The notes under the pieces were generated by a model. The model did not search any database, had not been told where the DNA came from, and saw only the letters and a program-made list of their open reading frames with translations. From NCBI RefSeq assembly GCF_047302405.1, contig NZ_CP154853.1, positions 2,232,001 to 2,296,000 of the forward strand: DNA of 64,000 bases. Reading direction: 5' to 3'. The DNA comes from Alkalihalobacillus sp047302405 (GTDB taxonomy: Bacteria > Bacillota > Bacilli > Bacillales > Bacillaceae_D). The position numbers and the translations under genes are program-made. This document shows positions 44,782-55,071 of the stretch, piece after piece (the first letter of the stretch is position 1; the number at the start of each line of letters is the position of its first letter).

Positions 44782-45846
44782 CTACATTTTCAAATTTCCA
44801 CTGTTTTGAATATCTACCTCAAAATGAATATCAGTTGTTATATGAGGATAATATTTAGAACGCCATTGCGTAAGCTCTGAGCGTGGTAGCTTATTTCTAA
44901 AAAGTTGACCAATCCCTAAGATATCGGACTCCACTTGTTGAATCTTAGTGAACATTTCATTAAACCGTTCGGTTAGTTGCTGATTTAATTGTTCTTTTAT
45001 CACTTTTTCCGTGGTTCCTTGTTTTGTTTCCATTATAGTCACTTTTAAAAAAACAGTGGATGCCAGTTTAGGTTTTCCCTGCACAAAAGTAGCTTTATGC
45101 CTCATTGAATTTTCTACTATTCTTACTGCTGCATTATCTGTCACTTCAATAATTCCTTGAGTACTTTCACCATTAAAGGCGTTATATAAGAGTGTTTCTT
45201 TCGAATCAATTCGACTAACCATTCGACCTTCTTTAATTACGGCTGAACCTGTCTGTTCAACCATCGTTGTATCTCCTAATTTTAATATTGGCACTGCCAC
45301 ATCATTTGTTAAAGAATGAATACTTCTATAAATATGCCAAACTCTAGTCAGAGCAATTTGTGGGTTCCAACCTGCATCCTTTTCAAAATAGTCTAATAAA
45401 ACCGTACCTTCATTACCATGATTTCCCATCTTTGAAAAAAAGGTATTTAAGTCTTCTTCACATATAGTAAATAATGCTTTTGACGATATGTCTCTTGACC
45501 GTAAAAAGGCAGAAATTAGATCATCAAAGCCTTCTTCTGCAATCTCCTGTCCCACAACAATGACTTTGACATGTAATAGATCCACTTGGCTTTCCATATT
45601 TGTACTAATATTATTGATAATTTCATTAATCGTTTTCCCACTATCAATAACAATTCTAGTCTCGTTTTGATTTTCAGATGGCAGCGGAATTTGTAGAAAT
45701 ACTTTATACGCATCATCTATTTCTTCTTTTGCAATTCCTAAAACAACTGGCATGACACGGTGATTAATATCTTTATAGTCCCAACAGCCACTTAAGAAAC
45801 AGATTGAAATAAACATGATTAAGCACATTAACATTCTTTTATGCAT
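44782..45846 (-). CDS. gerC: Spore germination lipoprotein, Ger(x)C family
   Basis: A 354-residue lipoprotein (LSGC lipobox, Cys22) with the family opening CWDYKDINHRVMPVVLGI and a C-terminal helical domain ending near LTQWRSKYYPH. It is the C subunit of a nutrient germinant receptor, anchored on the inner spore membrane. It overlaps the B-subunit gene by 8 bases. Confidence 0.92.
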   Translation of the reverse strand: MHKRMLMCLIMFISICFLSGCWDYKDINHRVMPVVLGIAKEEIDDAYKVFLQIPLPSENQNETRIVIDSGKTINEIINNISTNMESQVDLLHVKVIVVGQEIAEEGFDDLISAFLRSRDISSKALFTICEEDLNTFFSKMGNHGNEGTVLLDYFEKDAGWNPQIALTRVWHIYRSIHSLTNDVAVPILKLGDTTMVEQTGSAVIKEGRMVSRIDSKETLLYNAFNGESTQGIIEVTDNAAVRIVENSMRHKATFVQGKPKLASTVFLKVTIMETKQGTTEKVIKEQLNQQLTERFNEMFTKIQQVESDILGIGQLFRNKLPRSELTQWRSKYYPHITTDIHFEVDIQNSGNLKM

Positions 45847-46930
45847 GATAAGCCCCTCCTTTTTTTCTAGATCGTTTTCCTAGAAACAATAAAGATAAGG
45901 GCGTTAAAAAAATCACATAAAACCTTAAAGGCGTATTCCATGTAAATAATTGATCAATTTCACTCCAACTTGGAATCATCCAACAAACGACCAATGTGAT
46001 AAGAGCTGTGATCAAGACCAAAAATTGATTATTTATCTTAGGCAAATAATGATTTAATATTTTGGCCGTATTAAAAATAATAAAAGAAATAAACAACATA
46101 ATAAAGGCAATTGAACTTAACAAAAAAAACATCGTGATCCGGTCTAAGCCTAACCAGTTAATATTAACTGCATCTGTTGCCACAACGAAGGGAAACATCA
46201 TAGTCGATGCCGTCTGCTGACCAAAAGTAAGAATCGGAATATATACGGATATAAAAAAGAAGGGAGCGATAAACAAAGCAGCCAGCAAAATGCTTTGTTT
46301 ATGAAGTGGAAAATACGGTTGAATCAATCCTAGAAACAAGAACCCTCCCCCTACTGCAAAAAAGCTTTTAAAATATGCTTCACTTGTTAAGAAGCTAAAA
46401 TCATTACTCCAAAAAGGCAGGAAATAATGCCAATCCACATTTTGAAAGGACATCACAAAAACGAAAAAAATACATGGTAGAAATAGCATCGCTAATAATA
46501 GAGCGGCTCGAAAAATGGACTTGATTCCTAACATGGCTAGATAAGTTGAAATAAGAACCAACAATATCGTGACTCCTTGCAAAGATGCATTCGATAAAAA
46601 AATAATGAGAATGATTTCAGCATAAGCTCTTACTGAAATGATTAATGCCATAAAAAAATACAAACAGATCGGAACTAAAAAGAAGATTGAATACATTTTT
46701 CCTGCCTTTGAATAGATCGAAATAATCGTCTGATTAGGAAAATAGCTCAACCCTTTCATATAAAGACCAAGTAACAAAAAATGGAGTAGTATTGCAAGAA
46801 AAATAGGCAACCAATGACTACCATCCGTACTTCCAATAATGTTTGATGGATACAAAAAAAAGATAAGTCCTAAGTGAATGAGAATATATAATACAGATAC
46901 TTGTATGTTTTTATTCACTGAAAGACCCAT
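45839..46930 (-). CDS. gerB: Spore germination permease, GerB family
   Basis: A 363-residue protein with about ten transmembrane helices of the amino acid/polyamine/organocation type (endospore germination permease). It is the B subunit, thought to bind the nutrient. The sequence SYFPNQTIISIYSKAGK follows the second helix. It overlaps gerA by 20 bases and gerC by 8, which indicates strict coupling. Confidence 0.93.
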   Translation of the reverse strand: MGLSVNKNIQVSVLYILIHLGLIFFLYPSNIIGSTDGSHWLPIFLAILLHFLLLGLYMKGLSYFPNQTIISIYSKAGKMYSIFFLVPICLYFFMALIISVRAYAEIILIIFLSNASLQGVTILLVLISTYLAMLGIKSIFRAALLLAMLFLPCIFFVFVMSFQNVDWHYFLPFWSNDFSFLTSEAYFKSFFAVGGGFLFLGLIQPYFPLHKQSILLAALFIAPFFFISVYIPILTFGQQTASTMMFPFVVATDAVNINWLGLDRITMFFLLSSIAFIMLFISFIIFNTAKILNHYLPKINNQFLVLITALITLVVCWMIPSWSEIDQLFTWNTPLRFYVIFLTPLSLLFLGKRSRKKGGAYHA

Positions 46931-48239
46931 CCTTTTCTGGTTGTAATTTTAAATAAGGAATATTAAACACTTTTAAACTGGCCAAATATGAGCAGATAAT
47001 AAAGATTCCCGCTAAAACTCCTAGTATCCCATAAATGGAAGCAAGAATAACTATAATATATTTTAAAAAACGAATAGAGATTGCATTTTGATAACCAATT
47101 ACCGTAGAGTTCGCAATCAGCGTTGCGGCTAAAATAATAATTAACAAATTACTGACCAATTTTGCATCTACAACTGCCTGTCCCAGTATAATACCACCAA
47201 CCATCGTTATCGTTGGACCTATACTCTTTGGTAGACGTACACTCGCTTCAAGAATCAGTTCTAAAACCAATAACATAAGTAAGACTTCCACTATTGCAGG
47301 ATAGGGTACCCCCTCCCTACTTTGAGCAACGGATAAAGCAAGCTCTATCCGAAGAACTTCTGGATTTACAGCAACTAAAGCTACATACAAACCAGGTACG
47401 ATCACAGCAATTAATATGCCTAATACCCGTAGAAAACGAATGAGCAACATAAATGGATAAAGTAAATTTTTATCATTTTCTAAAAAAACCATATCTGAAA
47501 ATAAGCTTGGCAAAATAAAAGCAAATGGTATTCTATTTATCATCAAAGTAACTTTTCCATTAAGAAGAGCTTGACTAGCCTCTTGTGGCAATTCAGTCGT
47601 ATGAAATTTTGGAATAATAGTCCAAGGAGAAAATTCAAATAGCTTCATCATATCTTGTGTCGTATTGACATTATTATTTTGTTTTCTTTTTATTTGATTG
47701 ATAATCGAATGAATCAGCTGCTCATTTGCTTTATCCTTTAAATATAAAAGGGACAAATGATTTTTTTCTTCTTTACCGAGAGTGAAAGTATTAACTATAA
47801 GTTGCTTTGAAATCAACTGTTTGCGCATTAATCCTTGATTCGTTAACAAACTCTCATTAAAGGCACTCTTAGGTCCATTGATTGCACTTTCTTCACTAGG
47901 TGGTTCTATTGAACGTTCTAGAGTTTGAGGTGTAGGTTTAACACTAACAAAACACCTATTTAAAGGAATGTAAATAACGAGGTTACACTCTAGTATTTCG
48001 GATTCAACTCGCTCCACTGTCTCGACTTTATTACCAAGATTTTGAATTAATAATAGAGTTTCAACGTGTAACGCTGCGGTTAAAATCGTATGTTCGATCC
48101 CTTGCATTGTTGAAGGAAAATCAATTAATGAATTCAGTCCCAAAAAAACAAGATGAACATCATCATATTGTTGTTCAATACATAGAAAATCATCATTGTT
48201 TTGAAATGCTAACTTAATCTCGGTTAATACTTCAGCCAT
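46911..48239 (-). CDS. gerA: Spore germination protein, GerA family
   Basis: A 442-residue A subunit. The soluble N-terminal domain (about 1-235) is followed by five or so membrane helices. Family motifs VTLMINRIPFAFILPSLFSDM, REGVPYPAIVEVLLMLLVLELILEASVRLPKSIGPTITMVGGIILG are present (quoted in part). It is on the short side for the family, with the N-terminal region slightly reduced. First gene of a gerABC-type operon, normally transcribed in the forespore; the germinant cannot be deduced. Confidence 0.93.
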   Translation of the reverse strand: MAEVLTEIKLAFQNNDDFLCIEQQYDDVHLVFLGLNSLIDFPSTMQGIEHTILTAALHVETLLLIQNLGNKVETVERVESEILECNLVIYIPLNRCFVSVKPTPQTLERSIEPPSEESAINGPKSAFNESLLTNQGLMRKQLISKQLIVNTFTLGKEEKNHLSLLYLKDKANEQLIHSIINQIKRKQNNNVNTTQDMMKLFEFSPWTIIPKFHTTELPQEASQALLNGKVTLMINRIPFAFILPSLFSDMVFLENDKNLLYPFMLLIRFLRVLGILIAVIVPGLYVALVAVNPEVLRIELALSVAQSREGVPYPAIVEVLLMLLVLELILEASVRLPKSIGPTITMVGGIILGQAVVDAKLVSNLLIIILAATLIANSTVIGYQNAISIRFLKYIIVILASIYGILGVLAGIFIICSYLASLKVFNIPYLKLQPEKDGSFSE

Positions 48240-48449
48240 TACTTGAGCTCCTTCAAATTAATACTATCTAGTATTCCGAAAGAGTCGAAATTATATGCAG
48301 CAATGTTTTAATCCCGCTCTCACCTTAATATCTGATTATTTATAAACAGACTCTACGAGGACACAGAGTATTCTTTGTAACTTTAGAACTATAAAAAAAA
48401 GAATAGATTCTACAAATGTAATATCCACTCTTTAAAAATATAGTTTAAC

Positions 48450-48782
48450 TTAGGAACCACCTTTGTTCTCTGGTTTAAATAAATATTTATATGGATGCTG
48501 CTTCTCATTAGTGAATTCCAAAAGGAAAGGTCGAATCGCATATAACATAAAAATATAAATTAATGCGTAATAGGAAATAGCAAGTTCTAACTGCGTTGAG
48601 ATTAAGAGGGCAATGATCGTTAACGGCGAAGTCAAAAGAGCCAATCCGAGCATTCTTTGGCTAGCCTCCGAAGTAGAAAATTGCTTTTCTTTACACACCG
48701 TACAACATTTTCCATCATAAAAAATAAATAACCGACTCCATTTAAATAAATGGCCACAATTCCAACATTTCGCTTTTTTCAT
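48450..48782 (-). CDS. CXXC-CXXC zinc-ribbon membrane protein (TIGR04104-like)
   Basis: A 110-residue protein with an N-terminal zinc ribbon (Cys6/Cys9 and Cys27/Cys30, with an extra Cys26) followed by two membrane helices (about 47-63 and 66-88). This cxxc_20_cxxc arrangement is known in Bacillaceae; function unknown. Confidence 0.78.
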   Translation of the reverse strand: MKKAKCWNCGHLFKWSRLFIFYDGKCCTVCKEKQFSTSEASQRMLGLALLTSPLTIIALLISTQLELAISYYALIYIFMLYAIRPFLLEFTNEKQHPYKYLFKPENKGGS

Positions 48783-48819
48783 TTGATTCCCCCTATATGT
48801 TCACACTCTACATTCAAAT

Positions 48820-48852
48820 GAAAAAAGAGCTACCTTAGCAACTCTTTTTTCC
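48820..48852. terminator. Terminator between the zinc-ribbon and GNAT genes
   Basis: AAAAAAGAG and CTCTTTTTT arms around CTACCTTAGCAA; symmetrical A/T tracts allow function on either strand. It follows the GNAT gene at 48859. Confidence 0.75.
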
Positions 48853-48858
48853 TACTCG

Positions 48859-49410
48859 TTAACAGCTTAGTTTAATAAGAGCTTTCTCCCACTCCTCACG
48901 TAAAATCCCCATTCGAATAGAATCATAATATTGATTGTTATAAAAGCGAACTTTACGAATACGTGCTTCCATTGTCATTCCGAGCTTTTGGGCGACGCGG
49001 ATCATCCGCTCATTTCCAGACCATGTGGTTAAACCAACTCGCACTAACGGTATTGCCCGAAATAAATGATTCATCCAGAGTTTGAGAGCACGCGTGCCAA
49101 GTCCCTTACCCCAGTTTCCTGATTGATAAAAAATAATCCCCATTTCAAGCCAGTTTTTTTGTTCATCTTCATAATAATAAGAGACGGTTCCACATACCTT
49201 ACCATTAATTACTATTGTCCAAATATCATCTGCACCTACCCAATTCACACAACCTTCCAAAAACTCTTCATATGGTTTTGCTTTATGAGGAAAATAAGGA
49301 GCGTCCCACTTTTTCCATTCAGGTTGTTCTTCCTTATAAATGAGCTCCCACAGTCGTGGTAAATCAGCTTCTATGATTGGACGAATTGTTAAGTTATCAT
49401 TTGTATACAT
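48859..49410 (-). CDS. GNAT acetyltransferase, RimJ/RimL type
   Basis: A 183-residue GNAT with the acetyl-CoA loop YQSGNWGKGLGTRALKLWM and the terminal NERMIRVAQKLGMTMEARIRK, as in RimJ-like acetyltransferases of YesJ/YdaF kind. Probably acetylates a protein N-terminus or polyamine; unknown. Confidence 0.87.
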   Translation of the reverse strand: MYTNDNLTIRPIIEADLPRLWELIYKEEQPEWKKWDAPYFPHKAKPYEEFLEGCVNWVGADDIWTIVINGKVCGTVSYYYEDEQKNWLEMGIIFYQSGNWGKGLGTRALKLWMNHLFRAIPLVRVGLTTWSGNERMIRVAQKLGMTMEARIRKVRFYNNQYYDSIRMGILREEWEKALIKLSC

Positions 49411-49685
49411 TCAAATCCTCTTTTCAATTAATTAGTATTCCGACAAGATTGAAAAGAAGATAGCCTACACTAACTACTCTTCAATCACCTTAGTTGCTAA
49501 AATCTGTTCCATCTAAATCCCCCACCTTCCATTAGTTGTCAGAAATATCATAACATTATTATTTTATTTTGAATAGATTCCTTGCACCATAATCGCGACA
49601 ATCCCTACTTATTACAGCAAAAAGACTAATGTTAAAGTTTTTTTGTTTTCCATTCACTCAAGTCACTTTCACCAAAGTTAGCTTC

Positions 49686-51122
49686 TTACAACTCTTCCTC
49701 AACAAGTGCTCGCAAATGCTCAATCGCCTCGTCATTTGTTGGATTTAGCTCGATCGCTTTTTTAAAATAGCGAGTAGCTTCCACTCGGTCACCTTTTGCT
49801 TGATACATCTCACCTAAGCTATCATGTAAATTAGTAGATTCTAGGAAAAGCTCTACTGCCATCTTTAACAGAGCAATTCCTTCGTCTACTTTCTCATCTT
49901 CAAAAAGCTCATAAGCGACATAATTTAATTCTGCCTCTAATACATTAAAGCCAACATCTATCTTTCCACCCTTAATCCGCTTAAATTCCTCCAAAGTCAC
50001 CTTCTCCCCCGACTCTATTAATGACTTCGCTAAAAAACGGGCAAGCGATCTTTTCACACCATCAACCTTTTCACCTATTACAACATCGAGAACCGCTTTC
50101 CAGATAACAGCCGTTCCACTGTAATCATTATTTGTGAAAAGGATGATACTTATTTTTTTCTCTGGTAAGACGATTAAATTGCTACGAAATCCAGTATCCA
50201 AGCCTGAATGAGAATACATCTTACGTCCTTTATATTGGCCAATAAACCATGCCAAACCTACCTCATCCATCTCTTCTCCCCAATTTGTCTTTTGTACTGG
50301 TTCAAACATTTCCGCAAAATATTCTCCACCAATTAACGATTGTTCCTGAAATAAACCTTTGTTATGCATCATAATTGCATAATTTGTCATTTCCTCTAAG
50401 CTTGTGCATAACGTCGAGCTAGCGGCATGACGACGGTTATAAGGAAAAACTGGACTAACTTTCGGTCCATAAGTACCGTCCATTGATAAAATATGTGGAG
50501 TCGCGATCTTACTTCTATTAAGCTCCTTATTTAAGAAACTACTCTCATTCATACTTAAAGGTTTTAAAATCCGCTCCTCAACATATTTTTCAAACGGTCG
50601 ACCAGATACCTTTTGAATGATATCCCCTAATATTTCAAAGGCCGTATTGCTGTATTCAAATTTTTCACTAGGCGTAAAGTTTAACTTTTCATTTTTTTTA
50701 CTCTTTACATACCGTTCAATCGCCAGCTCGTCATATTCAGGATTTCCCCAATTAAATTCATATTCATTCGGGATTCCAGAACAGTGACTTAATAGATCGC
50801 GTGTTGTAATAATGCAATATCGTTCATCAGCTAGGCAAAAATAAGGCAAATAAGAAATAATCGGTTCATCAAGATTTAAATCACCTTTTTCAACTAATTG
50901 CATGATAGCTAAAGCAACAAATGTTTTGGAGATAGAAGCTGTATGGAAAAGAGTTTCCTTCGTCACCGCTTCATACATCTCCATATTCATCACACCAAAA
51001 CCCTTCATATATATCTTCTGTTCTCCCTGAGTTACCGCAATTGCCAGTCCTGGGATCGGTTCATTGGTCATTAATTCTGTTAAGATTTCATCTAATTTAT
51101 TCGTTATTTGTTTTATAGACAT
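49686..51122 (-). CDS. Serine beta-lactamase-like hydrolase with C-terminal TPR
   Basis: A 478-residue penicillin-binding/beta-lactamase class C-like hydrolase. The nucleophile is in SISK (Ser64-Lys67 of the longer frame), YSN gives the second motif and HSG (SHSGLDTGF) the third. No signal peptide is seen, so it may act in the cytoplasm as an esterase. From about 390 a TPR-like tail (AKGDRVEATRYFKKAIELNP) follows. GGAGG lies 9 bases before this ATG and 6 before a GTG one codon earlier. Confidence 0.85.
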   Translation of the reverse strand: MSIKQITNKLDEILTELMTNEPIPGLAIAVTQGEQKIYMKGFGVMNMEMYEAVTKETLFHTASISKTFVALAIMQLVEKGDLNLDEPIISYLPYFCLADERYCIITTRDLLSHCSGIPNEYEFNWGNPEYDELAIERYVKSKKNEKLNFTPSEKFEYSNTAFEILGDIIQKVSGRPFEKYVEERILKPLSMNESSFLNKELNRSKIATPHILSMDGTYGPKVSPVFPYNRRHAASSTLCTSLEEMTNYAIMMHNKGLFQEQSLIGGEYFAEMFEPVQKTNWGEEMDEVGLAWFIGQYKGRKMYSHSGLDTGFRSNLIVLPEKKISIILFTNNDYSGTAVIWKAVLDVVIGEKVDGVKRSLARFLAKSLIESGEKVTLEEFKRIKGGKIDVGFNVLEAELNYVAYELFEDEKVDEGIALLKMAVELFLESTNLHDSLGEMYQAKGDRVEATRYFKKAIELNPTNDEAIEHLRALVEEEL

Positions 51123-51125
51123 CAC

Positions 51126-51510
51126 TTTATTCCTCCAATTAATCGTTTTGTATTAGAAAAATAAAGCCCCTGTATCTAAGAGATATTCATAAAAAAAAAA
51201 CAGAGCAACCCAAAAAAATGAGCGCTCTGTAGTATTTGTAAAAACACGATACAAGAGGCTTCATAATGGATAAAAAAGGCATACTTATCCCTTGTTTGCC
51301 ATCAACAGAAAAAAACAAGGTCATATACACATTTCATTAAAGTCCATTATAAAGTTACCATTGGTCGTATTTTCTCCTCTCGAATATCTCCTAATTAATC
51401 TTACTTCTCATTTATCTGAAAAGCAAGAAAATACAGCTGAATCTGCTTTAAAAACTCCCCTGTAAATCTAATTATTAGTTGCATTAAAATCGAGACTCTA
51501 ATACATCGTA
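51126..51510. other. Intergenic region with a terminator only
   Basis: About 385 bp. Apart from the hairpin at 51191-51230 and the ribosome site of the hydrolase, I see no gene, repeat or RNA. Confidence 0.5.
51191..51230 (-). terminator. Terminator for the minus-strand VOC/GNAT genes
   Basis: On the minus strand ACAGAGC and GCTCTGT pair and are followed by ten T. It lies about 280 bases past the VOC stop. Confidence 0.75.
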
Positions 51511-51912
51511 CTATTCATTCGGTGCGACCAACTCAACCTTCATACGATCTGGATCTTCAAAATAAACCGCGTAGTGTTCTGTACCACCAGCAAAAGGATG
51601 TTTCTCCTGATAGAGGAGCTTTACCCCCTTTATTTTTAACTGCTCAGTCAGTACATCGACATGTTCTCTTGAACTTGCAAAAAAAGCCAAATGATTTAAT
51701 CCGACACGGCAACGATGATAAGGTCTATCTAAAAAGCGTTCCTCTGCTTGTACAAATACGAAGTATGAATTTCCTAATTTCCAGCTCTGTCCTCCGTCCC
51801 ATTTTTGGAACGAGTGATAGCCAAGTTCCTCCAATAACCAGCCCCAAAACTGAGTACTTTTCTGTAAGTTTGAAACATAGATTTCTAAATGATGAATTGC
51901 CCCCGTTGTCAC
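51511..51912 (-). CDS. VOC (glyoxalase-like) family protein
   Basis: A 133-residue VOC protein: GAIHHLEIYVSNLQKSTQFWGWLLEELGY, GLNHLAFFASS and the closing YFEDPDRMKVELVAP. His8 (HHLE), His in NHLAF and Glu in KVELV fit the usual metal triad, so an enzyme is likely. It starts 8 bases past the stop of the GNAT gene. Confidence 0.85.
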   Translation of the reverse strand: MTTGAIHHLEIYVSNLQKSTQFWGWLLEELGYHSFQKWDGGQSWKLGNSYFVFVQAEERFLDRPYHRCRVGLNHLAFFASSREHVDVLTEQLKIKGVKLLYQEKHPFAGGTEHYAVYFEDPDRMKVELVAPNE

Positions 51913-51920
51913 TTTTGTCT

Positions 51921-52487
51921 TTACTCCTCTCTTTTGTACATATGAATAAAATCAGCTTTAATCATCGAATACATATACAAATCATCAAACTTCCCAGCTG
52001 TAAATTCATAGTTTCTTAGGAGACCTTCACGAACAAAGCCGTGCTTTTCAACCAACCTTTGTGATGCTAGATTAGCAGGTTCAATTAAGGCTTCGATGCG
52101 CTCAAGCTCTAATTGTTCAAATCCATATTGAACGACTTGTCCAAGTGCTTCTCCAGCAAGACCTTTTCTCCAATAGTTACTACTTAATTCAAAACCAACC
52201 TCAGCTCGAAAATGTTTCTGACTCCGGTTTAAAAAACCACAGCTTCCGATCACTTTTCCTTCTTCTTTTAACGTAATGCCCCATCTCATTCCAGATTTTT
52301 TTTCTAGAATGGACTGATACCAACCGATCTCCTCTAACGCATCATCAATTGTTTTAAAAGGAGTTAATCCCATATGTTTGACAACTTCTTCCCTTGATAA
52401 ATAAGAAAGCAAGTCCTTCGCATCACTCTCTACTACTTCCCTAAGTATCAATCTTTCTGTTTCTAAAACAGGTAAGCGATTAATCAT
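51921..52487 (-). CDS. GNAT acetyltransferase, RimJ/RimL type
   Basis: A 188-residue RimJ-type GNAT: TERLILREVVESDAKDLLSYL, acetyl-CoA loop NYWRKGLAGEALGQVV and NLASQRLVEKHGFVREGLLRN. Probably acts on a ribosomal or other protein N-terminus; unknown. Co-transcribed with the VOC gene, 8 bases apart. Confidence 0.88.
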   Translation of the reverse strand: MINRLPVLETERLILREVVESDAKDLLSYLSREEVVKHMGLTPFKTIDDALEEIGWYQSILEKKSGMRWGITLKEEGKVIGSCGFLNRSQKHFRAEVGFELSSNYWRKGLAGEALGQVVQYGFEQLELERIEALIEPANLASQRLVEKHGFVREGLLRNYEFTAGKFDDLYMYSMIKADFIHMYKREE

Positions 52488-52519
52488 TTTTCCTCCTAAT
52501 TTTTCAAGTCATTTTTCTA

Positions 52520-53239
52520 CTATTTTGGATTGCGATATTTTCCTAACAATATTTCATCACGGTATTTTTCTAAGTCAGGTAGCCCTAACTTTTCGGCAAT
52601 CGCTAATTCAGCCTCCCTATCGTACTCAACCCTGACAAATTGAATGGAATTAAACGAACTTGTACCATCAATGATTGCATATGACGCTGTAGTTAAATCG
52701 AGAGAATTACCTACACTTCCGACATTACAAATAATGCCTTTTTTGTATGTATGCATAAAAGTAGTATGGATATCGCCATAGAAAATCATATCCGGGCTTC
52801 TATCAGGAGCAGCTTCATTTAATGTTTCACTATACTCAAACATCGAGAGTAATTTTTCTGATGAGTGAAATGGTAAAATCCGTTCAAACTCACTTCTAGG
52901 TGATGCATGAAAACAACGAATCAATTGACCTTTTAGTTCTACATCAATAGAAAAAGGCAATGACTTTAAATATTTAAAATCTGAGTCCGTCAACCTTTCT
53001 TGAAACCATTGGATAAATTCACTATCTGAAGGATTTTGGATAAAAGTATCCCAGTTGCCACGAATCACTTTGTGACAATTCTCTTGCACCAATTTAATAC
53101 ATTCCGAACCCTGTGGACCTTTTCCAATTAAATCCCCTAAACAAAAAATTTGCTCGATTTCTCTACTCTTTATATCTGATAAAACAGCTTCTAATGCCGT
53201 TTTATTTCCATGAATATCTGAGATGATTGCTATTTTCAT
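52520..53239 (-). CDS. Metallophosphoesterase (YfcE/diadenosine-type)
   Basis: A 239-residue calcineurin-like phosphoesterase. Metal-site motifs in order: ISDIHGN (7-13), CLGDLIGKGP, a GNWD and HASPR, then YGDIHTTF. This set is typical of phosphodiesterases acting on small nucleotides or of general YfcE type. Substrate not determinable. It precedes the GNAT/VOC pair on the same strand. Confidence 0.88.
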   Translation of the reverse strand: MKIAIISDIHGNKTALEAVLSDIKSREIEQIFCLGDLIGKGPQGSECIKLVQENCHKVIRGNWDTFIQNPSDSEFIQWFQERLTDSDFKYLKSLPFSIDVELKGQLIRCFHASPRSEFERILPFHSSEKLLSMFEYSETLNEAAPDRSPDMIFYGDIHTTFMHTYKKGIICNVGSVGNSLDLTTASYAIIDGTSSFNSIQFVRVEYDREAELAIAEKLGLPDLEKYRDEILLGKYRNPK

Positions 53240-53859
53240 GTTGTACCTCCAATATTTAAGAATGACTAACCCTATATTCGCTGTTGTTTCGTTAGACTAT
53301 AAACAACATTATCAAAAAACATCCAACAGATTAAACGGTCGTAAACTTCAGTAGGTTGTTTTTACTTCAGATATCACGATTCTCAAGTTCAAATAATTTT
53401 ACTACATTAAAAACTTCAATTTAGAACACACTCTACAATTAACATACTCCACGGTTTTAAAGTTACTTCTTTCCGTCCTTATTGCTATTTAGAGTTACGA
53501 AAAATTACTATCATTTACATTCGACAATTCTCTTCAAAGACCTTTGTATTGATACACTTCATTTAAAATTAGTTGAAGAACTAGCTAACCGTTTGTTTAG
53601 TGTGTGGTACTATTATTGCTATTGTAATAAAAACCCTGCCCACCTTTGATTATAGTGAGTATCACTCGTTATTGGTAATGAAAACCTCGCTAAATAGCAA
53701 AAAGCCCAGAATAATCTGAACTTTTTTTGTTATTTACTATGTGATATATACTAAAACTCCAATATGACTTTAATTTTCACCATAATATTAAATCCTTACA
53801 ACAGTAGAACATTTTTTCTAACATTCTTCCAATTATAATATATTCTCCAAAGTAGAATT
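53240..53859. other. AT-rich intergenic region, no gene seen
   Basis: About 620 bp. A weak symmetrical hairpin at 53698-53732 (AAAAAG, CAGA/TCTG, CTTTTTTT) may end transcription from either side. No frame of coding character, repeat or RNA was recognised. Confidence 0.5.
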
Positions 53860-54861
53860 TTATTTTACGACCCTTTTTATTGCCTCTAGCATTTCCGCAG
53901 CACGATGTTCAATCGTATGATTTTGATGAACAAACTGATATCCATTCGACGTAATTATCTGTCTATCTTTTTCATTTCTTAAATAATACATCGTTTTTTC
54001 ATAAAAATCATCGACTGTACATGCAACAAAGTTCTTCCCATCAATAAACCCTAATTCTTCAATGTCCTCATTCGTTTCAGCTAACAGCAAGGTGTTACAG
54101 GCCAATGCCTCAAAAAATTTAAGAACGGCAATGCCACCTGTTAAATTACGACTCCCACAAGTATAAAAAATTTTAGCACGATTCACTTCTTTCGCATATG
54201 CTTGATTGACAAAGTTCCCTTCTTCTTCCTTAACTCGGTGCCCTGGATGTGGATGAAAAACAAACCCTTCCTCTCCTAACATTCGTTTCAATACTTGATC
54301 ACGGAACTCATATCTACCTTTTGCTGGTATCGTTTTTGGCACTGGAATCTTTTTCTCCTCTAATTCCTCTGGAGTTGTATGAACGAGACCTAATAGTAAT
54401 GATTGAATGTCTTTTGGTTGTTGCCAATCCTTCATGACATCTTGATTAATCGCCCAAGGTACCCAGCATAACTTCTCTTTGAATTGAGGAAATACTTTTA
54501 AAAAAGGGTTTTTGGTCGGGGAAAAAATAAGATCAACTTTGTTATTTGTTATATACTCGATTCTTTTTAAAGGCTCCCAATGCAGATCAATTACATAAGC
54601 CCCTTTTGCAATATTAACCTGTTCTAAACCAGTGATTTTCGGCCCTAATCCATACAACCAAGCAATATCATAATGCAAGATAAAATCCGGCTCAAATTTC
54701 ATAAAATTGATTATTTCTTTAATATCACCGTCTTCATGCCAATAGCGAACAGTTGCTATTTTTTCAAGCGCTTGAATCATGTCCCATTTAGGCTTATGTT
54801 TTAAATACTCATAGAATGGTCTTATGAGGACGAGTATCTTTAATTTCTTTTTATATTTCAT
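53860..54861 (-). CDS. Glycosyltransferase-family protein (CgeB-like)
   Basis: A 333-residue protein with a glycosyltransferase family 1-like two-domain shape: N-terminal ILVLIRPFYEYL strand, FEPDFILHYDIAWLYG, and a C-terminal CgeB-type segment with GIAVLKFFEALACNTLLLAETNEDIEEL and GKNFVACTVDDFYEK. Related proteins act in spore or cell-surface maturation in Bacillus; the sugar substrate is unknown. It stands alone. Confidence 0.75.
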   Translation of the reverse strand: MKYKKKLKILVLIRPFYEYLKHKPKWDMIQALEKIATVRYWHEDGDIKEIINFMKFEPDFILHYDIAWLYGLGPKITGLEQVNIAKGAYVIDLHWEPLKRIEYITNNKVDLIFSPTKNPFLKVFPQFKEKLCWVPWAINQDVMKDWQQPKDIQSLLLGLVHTTPEELEEKKIPVPKTIPAKGRYEFRDQVLKRMLGEEGFVFHPHPGHRVKEEEGNFVNQAYAKEVNRAKIFYTCGSRNLTGGIAVLKFFEALACNTLLLAETNEDIEELGFIDGKNFVACTVDDFYEKTMYYLRNEKDRQIITSNGYQFVHQNHTIEHRAAEMLEAIKRVVK

Positions 54862-55009
54862 TTCTTCACTCCCTAATATAAATTCTTATATATCTCCATC
54901 TTTTTATCCTATTCCTTAACCTTTAATTATGTAATGGGAAAGAGCCCGCTTTCAGAAAAAGTGACCAAATCACTCAATTCTAATTAATCTCAATTATTGA
55001 AAATCAAAC

Positions 55010-55038
55010 TTTACAATCTCCATTATTTGATATATGAT
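55010..55038 (+). promoter_or_regulatory. Promoter of the RsgA-paralogue leader
   Basis: TTTACA (55010-55015), 17 bases, TATGAT (55033-55038). The leader peptide start is about 34 bases past the -10 box. Confidence 0.7.
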
Positions 55039-55071
55039 AAGCTTACTATTAAGGAAAGAAGGTGATGGCAT

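Noticed and set aside
49478..49513. Eleven-codon ORF (MEQILATKVIEE-like) upstream of the GNAT gene
   Set aside because: The ribosome site is fair, but there is no attenuator structure nearby and the ORF is too short to judge.
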